Below are positions 54,881 to 64,000 of a DNA stretch of 64,000 bases, piece after piece. The first letter of the stretch is position 1. The number at the start of each line of letters is the position of its first letter. The stretch is from Tricholoma matsutake (taxonomy: Eukaryota; Basidiomycota; Agaricomycetes; Agaricales; Tricholomataceae). Under the pieces are notes generated by a model. The model was not told the origin of the DNA and made no database searches. It saw only the letters and a list, made by a program, of their open reading frames with translations. A program made the position numbers and the translations under genes. The stretch is taken from contig AP026542.1 of assembly GCA_026075535.2 (NCBI GenBank), positions 8,246,001 through 8,310,000 on the forward strand, given 5' to 3'.

Positions 54881-55107
54881 ACCACTCAGTGGTATTAATA
54901 AGTACCTTTTCTTCGGCATGCCATACAGTTTAAACTTTAGACTCAAGGTTGTAGAGAGTAACAAGCAAAAAATTACATTGTTATGCTATAGACTGTCAAC
55001 TGGGAGCTTCAAACGACATCAAACTGCTTCTGAAAAGTAAGAAGAGTAATTGCATTGCTCTAACGGTGGTGGACGGCCTAATTTGAGCCCAAGTTGGGGT
55101 TTTTTTT

Positions 55108-55450
55108 TTGGCCTCCAGCTGGACCCCCCCCCCCTACCCGTGGTTTGGGATGCCCATTACGCCAGCCCCTTGCCGACATGCTCAGAAACTGAAGCGACAA
55201 CATACTAGATGGAGCATTTACCTGTCACAATTTGACTTGAAACTGCAGCATGTGCCAGGATCACAAATGGTGCAGTCTGATGCCCTGTCACAGAGGGCAG
55301 ACCACATAGCCAAAGAAGATACCTGTTACAATTTTCCCTTCTTGTTGCAACATGCCCACACCATGACTCACATTGACACCACACAACCCTACAACTCATC
55401 CTATGACCTGACATACTGCACCACAGCTATAAGGGCAACCTTAGAGGCCA
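55108..55450 (+). pseudogene. Gypsy RNase H end fragment joined to an LTR end
   Basis: [20 protein letters not shown] and [15 protein letters not shown] match the end of Gypsy RNase H. It runs at about 55430 into TATAAGGGCAACCTTAGAGGCCAC, the inverted terminal bases of the Gypsy-1/2 type LTR, so two relics are fused. Confidence 0.7.
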
Positions 55451-55620
55451 CTTAATTAATGGATGTAAGTGTGTGCTGTATGCAGGACACATACTTCACT
55501 ACAAGAGGAGACCAGATATAAGCATGCAAAGGTTATGTTTTTATAAGAGAGCTCTATTGATGAGGATAACGATGATGGTAGCAAGAGTAAGAAAAGGTAA
55601 GGTCTCATATGATGATCCGA

Positions 55621-55805
55621 TGTAAGAGTTCCTCTTACATCAGCACAACAATATCACATGCAACCCAATTTATCACATGTTATTCTAGTAGTATATAGTC
55701 TATACTTTGAATAGTTGTACTGTATCTTAGTTCTTCCCTCTGAATATACTAAGTTCCTAACATGTCCTCATTCCCTTGAGTATTGGAAGCTCCGGCTTCC
55801 TTCCA
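55621..55805 (+). repeat. 5' LTR of the non-autonomous element
   Basis: 185 bp. The first 19 bases form a palindrome (TGTAAGAG-TTC-CTCTTACA). A TATA-like GTATATAG lies about 70 bp in. Followed by C, nine T and G. Confidence 0.85.
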
Positions 55806-56989
55806 CTTTTTTTTTGTTATGAACTTACTATCTACACTCTACACTCTCACACACAGTATTTTCCCCAAAACCCCGCCGACCCTGAAATTACCGCAATGGT
55901 CAATTTTTTCACACCAACAGTTCTCTCGACAACGATGCAACTCCAACACTAGTGACTTGCTCATCTCTCATTCCTGCCCCCTGCTGCTTTTTGTTCACCC
56001 TCCCCAGACTTGTTTGGTGCCATGTGGCATCATTCAACATTGTTAACTTAACTGCCACCAACGCTGTCCTCTTACCCTGTATCTCTTGTGTGTTACCTAT
56101 TTCAGAGCCTCAGCGACTCATGTGGACCTGTGGGTCATCGTTCAACACCGTTGATGCTCTCGCACCCAGCCCATCCACTCATCCCCATCTCCTGACCCTT
56201 GTTTCCACACTCGCTTCTTGACAACCTGCCCCTCATGCCTCTGTCCCACCACTAGCCCCTCTCATTGCCACCCTGTTCCTCTTGTGCCCCTCTGTCATCC
56301 CCTGCAACCCTTGGCATGTTCGGCACCATGGGGCATCATTTCAATGTCCTTAGCTTTCCTACTACAACCCGTTCCTCTCCTGCACCTCCCTCAGTGCCTG
56401 CAACAGGTTCGTATGCCTCACAACGACCCTGATGTCCACCACCAATCTGCCCCAGCTCACTCCAGTTTGACTGTACATGCACCATTTCACTGGCCCCCGC
56501 ATCTTCCCTGACATCGCCAATTGTTCCTGAAATTTCCACTAGCACTCCTTCCTCTGCCCTCACTATCTCACACTTGCCCACATTACCAGTCCCCAACATT
56601 CCTGCCACAACAACTTTACCAGTTCCTGAACTCCTGATTACTACCCCTGCCTTACAAGTTCCTTTCCTGCCTACTACCTCTCCAATTCTATCAATCCCGG
56701 AACTCCTGACTGGCTCCCCTTCCCAACCAACTTGTATACCTACTACCATTGTGGTCACTCAGAGTTCCGACTGCATGTCGATGACGACCATAACAACAAC
56801 AGCCACCATAGGATGGGAGACAGTATATATAACCCAGATCAACTTTCGACTATTTCTTCCATAGAGACAGTGACATCTACGGTCATGGCAACAGTGTGTG
56901 AGCCATGCAATTGAGTTCCTATGGATATAGCATATCACGAATCGATGTACAGAGAGGGTCTACAGCCCAGCAAATGGAACTGTAATCTG

Positions 56990-57240
56990 AATGCATTGTC
57001 TGCTTGGCAGACGAACCCCACAGGCTGGACCACTCCCAACAACGATCCAGATTACTCTCCACACCTTCCAGTCCCACCCTGCTTGCCCCCCTTGCCTTCA
57101 TTATGCACCACCAGCCCACGAAAATGCCACACCCATCCACATGGCCTACCATGTCATCAACGACATGTTCATCAACAACGGCTCAACAACCTACCCTGCC
57201 CCACTCCATTTCGCTGGCAGCCGCCTCTTCCCACCCCTCA
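56990..57240 (+). repeat. Internal duplication, copy 1
   Basis: Corresponds to 59290-59500: shared CACCTTCCAGTCCCACCCTGC-like start, then ACCACCAGCCCACGAAAATGCC and CATGTCATCAACGACATGTTCATC. In one frame both read as a similar peptide (AYHVINDMFINN versus LCHIIINAFVND), which suggests an old coding repeat. Confidence 0.5.
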
Positions 57241-57400
57241 CCCCATGTCTTAGGACCCCCCTGTGTCTCGTTTCGCCGACGCTGACTCTCCTCTACCCTC
57301 CTTTCTCTTTCGGCCCCCCTCAGCCATGTTTCATGTTTGACCTGCCACTGTCCCACTGCCATGTCCAGTGTTAGCACAACTTCAACTTCCACTACGACGT

Positions 57401-58678
57401 TGATGATACTCAACCCAGGAAAACTACCTAAACTGCTGATGAGGCAATCAATGATATTTGCGACAAGTCTGAGGAAGGGTGTGAGTCGTTCTGAATGTTT
57501 GTGGTCCAACCTATGGGTAGATAACTAGTTGGTACTAGTTGTGAAGGTAGTGCTATGGGAGACGAAGGTGTTTGGTGCGGTCTGATTGAGTATCGATCGA
57601 TATTGAGGACAATTGATGAGATCAACGGTGAACGAGTTCTATTGTCGATGGTTGAAGTGTGAATTCCGAGGACCTTTCAATAGGTCGAAAGTATATGAAG
57701 GCTATAGTTGATGGCTAGGACGTGTTGAAATAATTGCTAGTGATAATGATCAGAGGATCATAGGAAGATTGAGGACGATGATGATCGCAGAGGTTTCTCG
57801 TCGATCGAGAAAACTTGTAGAGACTTAGATTGTTTTTGGAAGATTGATCAGATGCTTAGAACTGTATACGAGACGATAGGTGAAGACAATTTCTTGTATT
57901 TCCCAGTAGATACTACAGAGTTTTATATGTTTTAAAGAAACTTCCTAAAATGGAGTGAGAAACATGTGTAGAACATGAGGCAAAAGATATGAGTTAAGGC
58001 ACAAGGCCAAAAAGGAGACTGGAATCCAAACAAGAAAGATATATATCATATGATGAAAGAGTAATAAAGGGTATAGAACTAAAAGGGGACTGTCCTTTGT
58101 GTATAAACCACGCTAAGTCTCGCAATAATGCATCCAGCAGGTTCTGTGTGCGATAGGGACTTGGAACGAGGCTGACCTACTATCAGCAGGTTTGAGCATG
58201 AGTTGGAATACTTCCTGGCGCATGGTATTCCACCATATGGATAACAAATGTGGCACCCGATGTCGCTCACAGTCTCTCGATATTGATCGATGATGTTTGA
58301 CAATGCTTGATGATGCTTGACCATGTTTGATGATGCTCGACCATGTTTGATATGATGCTCGACCATGTTTGATACGATGCTCAACCATGTTTGATACGAT
58401 GCTCGACCATGTTTGATCGCATTCGATACAATGCTCGACTGCGTTTGATACAATGCTCGACGATGTTTGATTGCGATGCTCAATCGCAGTCAATACGATG
58501 CTTGACTGCGTTCAATACGATGCTCAATGATGTTCAATCACATTCAATACAATATCGTGCTTGGTAGACTTGGTCAGGAGTGGTCGCGCTGCTTCTGGGA
58601 CCTCGTGCAAGTTATCCGATGTGATTAGAATGTGGTCGAAATGGTGAATCGGCCTTTGAGCTGAGGAGACAACCTATC
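57401..58678 (+). repeat. Family S element, copy 3 (solo-LTR-like)
   Basis: Starts TGATGATACTCAACCC and ends CAACCTATC, 1,278 bp. Flanks GACGT (57396-57400) and AACGT (58679-58683) match at 4 of 5. Removing it rejoins a Ser/Thr-rich open frame. Contains a tandem block of CGACCATGTTTGATACGATGCT-type units at about 58260-58560. Confidence 0.72.
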
Positions 58679-59289
58679 AACGTCTTCGACCTCTTTGTCT
58701 TCGAGCACCACATCCACACCCTCTACAACCATGCCCCCCGCCCTCGTCTTCAACTGTTGCATCCATAACTCCCACTGCCTCAACCACTTCTTCTCCCCAG
58801 CTAGGCACAGAGGTCTGGCCATCAGCACCACTACACTTGTGAGATCATCGGAGGAAGCGTCGATCACTGTTACCAACATCATCGACTACTACCACAACCA
58901 CCTGCAAGTGACTACACAACTGCACTGCTGACAATGCATGCACAGCCCCCATCAATGACACGAACATTGTTGACAACCACCACTACCCCATCCCCTGCTC
59001 CAAACCTGCTCCCAACACCTCGAAAACGACGGCATACACTGCCAAGACAACCCATAGCACCTTAGTCAAGTCCCCAGCCTTTCCATTTGCATCCTAAGCC
59101 AGCCACTGCTGCTGCCACATCACAGCAGACAACGGCAACAAACCCAGCTGCAACCGGCCCAAAAACAATGACTACGGATGTGTCTAGCACCCAGATGACC
59201 ACCACCACTGCAGGTACCCCCCCAGCAAGCCCTAAACAATGCATGGAGCCCATCTACAGCCCAGGAAATGGCATTACATGCTCATGCAC

Positions 59290-59500
59290 TGTCTGCTCAA
59301 CAGATGACTCCTGCCGGCCCCACCATCTCCAATGATGACTGCTACAACCCCCTACACCTCCCAGTCCCTCCCTGCTCGATTCCCAGCTCCTCGTTCCACA
59401 CCACGAGCCCACTGCGATGCCTCATGCATCCACCAGCTCTGCCACATCATCATCAATGCGTTTGTCAACGACAGCTGTATCCCCTGCTCTCCTCCACTCT
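59290..59500 (+). repeat. Internal duplication, copy 2
   Basis: Diverged partner of 56990-57240. Followed by a pyrimidine-rich CCTGTCCTC/CCATGTCC tract to about 59850. Confidence 0.5.
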
Positions 59501-59948
59501 GGACCACAGGTCACAACTGAAAACCGACAGAGTTTGCTCCTTGGTGCATCACAACACCCACATGACCAATGCCCATCCTTGTCCTCACCTGTCCTTGCCC
59601 TGTCTCATCCTTTGCCTGTCCTCATTCTTACCTGCCCTCACCACTGTCCTGTCCTCGCCACTGTCCTGCCCGTGCCACCGTTCCCTGTCCTCATCACTGT
59701 TCCCTGTCCAGGTCCATGGCTACCCCGAGGTCCATATCCACACCCACTGCCCTGTCCAAGTCCACGTGCCCATCCATGTCCATGCCCATGTCCCTTGTCA
59801 CTGCCCCCTGTCCTTGATGCTCACCATCATCACCCACTGTCATCATCAGTCCACTACCAGGCAACTCAATGTTTTCACCAATGTGTAAAGTGTGCCTGTG
59901 ACTTGTTGATTCAAGCCCCCTGGTCATTTTTTTTGGAGTATGAGAGAG

Positions 59949-60133
59949 TGTAAGAGTTCCTCTTACATCAGCACAACAATATCACATGCAACCCAATTTA
60001 TCACATGTTATTCTAGTAGTATATAGTCTATACTTTGAATAGTTGTACTGTATCTTAGTTCTTCCCTCCGAATATACTAAGTTCCTAACATGTCCTCGTT
60101 CCCTTGAGTGTTGGAAGCTCCGGCTTCCTTCCA
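59949..60133 (+). repeat. 3' LTR of the non-autonomous element
   Basis: 185 bp, partner of 55621-55805. Confidence 0.85.
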
Positions 60134-60206
60134 TCCAAGGATGTAATCTGAGGTGCATAGTAAATAAGTGTCAATAGGTAACATCATTACACCCTCCCCC
60201 CCCCCT
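60134..60206 (-). repeat. LTR remnant and polypurine tract of Gypsy-3
   Basis: On the minus strand a run CAGGGGGGGGGGAGGG (about 60192-60206) is followed by TGTAATGATGTTACC, as a polypurine tract followed by the start of a 3' LTR would be. The LTR is cut by the non-autonomous element. Confidence 0.5.
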
Positions 60207-60269
60207 GAAAAAAATAAAAAATCCTCCAAGAAGAATAGTAACATAAAAGGGGGCACGTGCACGGGTGCC

Positions 60270-61627
60270 TTAAAAACCCCTGTGGGGAAAAGCTACCAGC
60301 TGGCAAACGAAAAGAAGGTTATGTACTGCAACTTTTCCATGCCAACCAGATATCCAATGCTTCGCAGTCCTCCAGGTTGTGAGCCAATAGCCATTGATTT
60401 TCTTCCGAGCCATAGCCACACCATCAAACAAGATATTGAGTACCCCTTCCCCACTTATGTTCATTCAAAACTTTATCCACAAAATATTCTGCCTCACCTT
60501 CAATAATCACTGGTTGAGGGCATTCTTGCTCTCGAGATGGGAAAATAAGTTTGTCATTCTCTAGAAACGGAAGCGCCTGGGAGGTGTGGAAGGTTGGGAA
60601 AGTGTTTGGGTTGTTTGGCATGTCCACAGTAATGGTCGAGATCTCCAGAGCTGTGTCAGTTATGATGTAGGGACCATCATACCTAGGCATAAATTTTGCC
60701 ACCCATTTCTCGCCTTTTGCTTTATAATCTCATCACCTGTTTATTGTAGACAGTACCACCCACTGGCCCTTTTTGAAAGGAAATTTATCAGAGCAATGTT
60801 CGTTAGCAGAGAGAGCTTGTGAAAGCTTAGCGCATAGCATGTTATCTTGGGCCTCCTTGACATCAAGTTCAAGCCTCTCAATCACATCCCTTGCATGTAT
60901 GTCTTTGACTTTGCCATCCAGTGCCCTCACCAGCAGTGGAATAACATGAGGGCTGCAACCCATCCAAAGTTGAAAGGGCAAAAACCCTGTCGAGGCATTA
61001 AGTGTGTTCATGATATTGAAACATACCTGGGGTAGCATTCTTCTCCACCCCTGCTGATTGCGCTTGACATGGTAGTGTAGGCATTGATTGATTGTCTTAT
61101 TTGAATGTTCACTTGCACTGTCTGTCTGAGGGTGGTAAGCCAAAGATATCTTAAGTTTCACTCCCATCAGTTTATGAAGTGCATCCCAAAATTTTGAAAT
61201 GAAAAGCTTCTCATGATCCGATACAATCTCCAATGGCAGGCCATTCTCACAATACCATTCGTCGAAAAAAACCATGGCCAGCTCCTCAGTGGTGATGTTA
61301 GTTCATGTGGCCATGATCTGGATGTCACGATTCAGTCTGTCTGTAAATGATACAATACAGTCATACCCTCCATCATCCGGTAACCAGCCAATGAAGTCCA
61401 TTGCCATGGAGTCCCTGCATTGATCCAGTATTGGCAGAGGATGCAGTGGGCCCATCCACTTATTTGTCATGGTTTTGTTGCACTGGCAGTCAGTGCAGCT
61501 CGGGACATAAGCCATTTCCAAATCCCAGTGCATATTTGGCCAATAAAGGATCCACGGAGGGACCCATAAGATTTCATAAATCTGAAGTGCCCTAGTACAT
61601 CGTGAGCAAGATGAAAAGCGATTCATG
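60270..61627 (-). pseudogene. Gypsy-3 integrase and chromodomain
   Basis: A different Gypsy family from Gypsy-1/2. 61626-61303 has the integrase finger (CTDCQCNKTMTNKWMGPLHP) and the first Asp (AMDFIGWLPDDGGYDCIVSF). 61275-60733 has the second Asp (IVSDHEKLFISKFWDAL) and Glu (SASEHSNKTINQCLHY). 60702-60424 has the GPYIITD motif and a chromodomain start (EGEAEYFVDKVLNEHKWG) that continues in another frame. Frame breaks near 61290, 60720 and 60470. Truncated on its N-terminal side by the LTR at 61628. Confidence 0.84.
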
Positions 61628-61852
61628 TGTAAGCCTATTGTGATGACTTGTTTACATGCTTACATACAGATTCCTCGCCATTGTTATCTTACTCCCTTCT
61701 TGACCACAAACGATGACTTAGATTATGCTAGCTCTAACAACTGGAATACTATGCCGTATCTTATCATTCTGTGTGATTAGAAGTAAGTCTTAGTATTCCC
61801 TTGTTCCTTCTTCTTAGTGCTTGTCTATCTCCACATAGGAGATAGGCTCACA
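61628..61852 (+). repeat. 5' LTR of Gypsy-4
   Basis: 225 bp with ends TGTAAGCCTA and TAGGCTCACA (9 of 10 inverted). Followed by C, nine T and G, the same leader as in the 55621 element. The partner LTR should lie right of the window. Confidence 0.72.
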
Positions 61853-61929
61853 CTTTTTTTTTGATACTGATTACGGCATTATCAAAACCATTGACAGTTC
61901 ACATCAAAACTGTCTCGGTTACCTTCACT

Positions 61930-63150
61930 CACGACCTCCCTCACTACGTGCAGTAGGGGTCATCGACCAGCATCTCCTTTGCCTGCACCGCATTCTCCTG
62001 AATGCATGCACACACATACACCTCCACCAGTGTCATCGCCTCTTTCTGCCTTGACACAGACACCACCTGCTTCTTCCTCCTCTGGAGCACCGCCAACTCC
62101 TACTGGGGTCAAACTTAATGCACAAAAAGTCCACCGTACATGTTCATGATTGTCATCTATGGATGACGACGAGTCACATGGCGCATACACCCAGCTTTTC
62201 AACATGTCCAATAATGGCCTCGCCATGCTCATGCCCAACAATGGGAAAAGACCAACAATTACATTGGGTGTGATGACCACCAAACTGCTACATTGATTTG
62301 AACACTTTGCATGCGGCTATCTTATGAACAGAGAAAACTTGAAAAAGTTCTTATTATGTTGCACATATAGCTTACGCTTTTGAGGATCCCTTGTTTAGCA
62401 ATTGGTTCCAAACATCTCACAGTTACTATGAAGGTCTCTCCTTCAATGAATTCATGACAAAAATACATGCTCATTGGCTGGCTGCTGGTTGGGAAAAGGA
62501 GTTGGCTCAGAAGATTTGCAACACCAAGCAAAGCCTGACAGCCTTCCATGATTTCTCAACTACCATCCGTCGTGACAATCTACTGCTTAATAACACTAAA
62601 TACCACCTTTCTCCCCCTCAATTACGTACCAAAATTGAATTGAACCTCTCGCATGACCTCCTCAGCACTTACGACCAATACAAAGAGAAGCATGATTCTG
62701 ATTCCGAGTCTGATGATGAGAACATGATACCTGAGGATGGCGACATTGCTGCTACTGCCAAAGCTTTGGCGTGCAAGGCGGAGCAACATTTAGAAAGCTT
62801 TGTCCAATTGCTAATCAAATTGGATGACAAGGTTCATGAAGAGTCTGCCTCACGTCAGAAAGAGGCAGAGGACGCTTTCCGCAAACTCAAACGCAGTGGC
62901 TCCAATGCTGGATTATCCGATCATGCATGCCAAGCACCTAATGTTTGCTCCCAACAACAGACTACAGCTCAGACCTCGAGCTCATCCACCAAAGGAAACA
63001 CTGCAACTGTCTCCTCCTCTGCGACATCTCAAGGAAGACCCCCAAAGTTGATGGAATGAGAACATCACTATCTCTCAGCCCACTCCGGCTGCAAGAAGTG
63101 CCGTAACTTCTACATCACAGCTGGACACACCTGTGAGTTCCCTGGACGTG
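61930..63150 (+). pseudogene. Gypsy-4 gag
   Basis: Pro/Ser-rich start (PPASSSSGAPPTPTG, about 62060), then GLAMLMPNNGKRPTITLGVM and a frame change near 62380 into SNWFQTSHSYYEGLSFNEFM and KIHAHWLAAGWEKELAQKIC (62391-63059). This pattern is typical of Agaricomycete Gypsy gag. After a stop at 63059 the knuckle CKKCRNFYITAGHTCEFPG survives at about 63090-63145. Acidic and Lys-rich segments precede it. Stops near 62300 and 63059 and frame changes make it non-functional. Confidence 0.75.
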
Positions 63151-63600
63151 AAGGCTACGTCAAATGAATGATGTCTGCTGTCAACAACACCCATCAACGT
63201 TTAGGGCTAACTGCTAACTGCTCTGCCCATTCTGAATGATGAATCCACTCTGCCTGTTGCATCTGTCTCATCTTTCACACCCCCTGCTCCCAATATTATG
63301 CCCCCTGCCCTGCCAATTGTGGCTGTGATGGGCATGACTGCATACCCCGTTGCATCAGTCGGACAACCCACAAACGAGCATAACATTTTGTTGGGAGAAA
63401 ATGGGGACTTATCTTGTGATTCAAACAATTTGGTAAGCAGCCAAGTACCTTTCTTCATTCCACACCTCATATGGCATTGTGTTGCCGATAATCCCTCTTC
63501 ACATGATCGCATGCACATTAAAGCATTAATTGACCACAGCTGTCAAGAACTGTTCCTCGCCCAATTGGAACCCACATCCGTCTGACACTTTCCTGCACAT
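63151..63600 (+). pseudogene. Gypsy-4 protease region (partial)
   Basis: VPFFIPHLIWHCVADNPSSH and MHIKALIDHSCQELFLAQL resemble the retropepsin-like segment after gag in this Gypsy type, with the active-site D-(T/S/D)-G changed to DHS. The frame shifts after LEP at about 63575. Confidence 0.55.
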
Positions 63601-64000
63601 CGAACCTGATTTTTGTCTATGCCTCCCGATTTCATTCCCGGCCGCCTTGCACTGCCCACACTGCTGTGCACCAGGCTGCCTTGTACAGCATCCACGGCTG
63701 CCATCTCTATTGCAAATTCAACTATGGATTCCTGTGTGGCTCCTGCTAGATAATTTATCTACGCAGTCGAGACACTGCTGCAGTCTTCATTCCTGTTCCG
63801 CATTATTCCAGACTACAGTATTTAAGCTTAGTTAGTTTTGCCTTGTATTCCTCAGTTCGTATATCAACATAGACTCGACTTTAATCTGCCAATCCAAACC
63901 TCCTTCTACTCCAACCTCAGTTCTCTAAGAGTCTGAACTCCATTTGACTTGACCTCCAGTCTCCCTCTGAAGTTCTAACCTCATCTGAACTTAACCTAAG
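63601..64000. other. Window edge, unassigned
   Basis: Degraded sequence after the Gypsy-4 protease. No feature that I can support. Confidence 0.35.

Larger units (their letters stand above)
55621..60133 (+). mobile_element. Non-autonomous LTR element (LARD-like), 4.5 kb
   Basis: Two 185-bp LTRs (55621-55805, 59949-60133) start TGTAAGAGTTCCTCTTACA and end TTCCTTCCA, and differ at about three sites by eye. Flanks TCCGA (55616-55620) and TCCAA (60134-60138) look like a target duplication with one CpG change. A purine-rich tract GGAGTATGAGAGAG precedes the 3' LTR. The interior has no gag, protease, RT or integrase. Instead there are Ser/Thr/Pro/His-rich open stretches, an internal diverged duplication and an inserted family S element (57401-58678). 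Confidence 0.78.

Noticed and set aside
56336..56758. 140-residue minus-strand ORF in the LARD-like element
   Set aside because: Complement of Pro/Thr/Ser-rich low-complexity sequence; no family resemblance.
59268..59953. Long Pro/His/Ser-rich ORFs
   Set aside because: Pyrimidine-rich repeat tract near the 3' end of the LARD-like element, open in several frames.

Overview
The window looks like a transposon-dense stretch of a basidiomycete nuclear genome, most likely an Agaricomycete. The evidence is short introns (46-59 nt, with CTAAC-like branch sites), chromodomain Gypsy elements, a Tad1-like LINE, a fungal Rep/Hel Helitron, and several protein families I recognise only from mushrooms. No rRNA, CRISPR array or bacterial-type operon is visible. 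I cannot name the species.

Layout. 1-13.86 kb is a minus-strand Copia element (5' LTR 13586-13859, 3' end beyond the left edge). It is broken by a Gypsy chromovirus (Gypsy-1, 1392-10006, TSD GTTTC) and by a terminal-inverted-repeat element, B (10236-11982). Gypsy-1 is itself broken by a second TIR element, A (5868-8446). A and B carry no transposase. They contain subterminal repeats, outward-facing tRNA-like ends, intron-like repeat units and arrays of short hairpins. 13.9-19.4 kb holds a helicase relic with a hAT-type MITE, solo LTRs (one nested in another), an uncharacterised relic ORF and an 88-bp inverted repeat. 19.4-29.6 kb is a minus-strand Helitron, interrupted by a young Gypsy-2 (21181-27219, TSD GTAGC). 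29.9-35.7 kb is a dead LINE. 36-41 kb holds relics and one small two-exon gene candidate.

The gene island is 42.9-47.2 kb, with three intact spliced genes: an uncharacterised 420-residue protein (6 exons, plus), a 75-residue I9-type peptidase inhibitor (5 exons, minus) and a 407-residue DNA-3-methyladenine glycosylase (10 exons, plus). The inhibitor and the glycosylase are divergent and separated by 109 bp. These are the only loci I would call functional with good confidence.

48.4-54.9 kb is a large decayed gene of a repetitive mushroom family with P/THAP9-transposase-like motifs, split by a solo-LTR-like element with a perfect TSD. 55.1-64 kb is again retroelements: Gypsy fragments of two further families, and a 4.5-kb non-autonomous LTR element (55621-60133) with another copy of the solo-LTR-like family inside it. 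Most element copies carry TGA stops or lost catalytic Asp codons that are explained by C-to-T change at CpG, so methylation-linked decay is the likely main cause of death.
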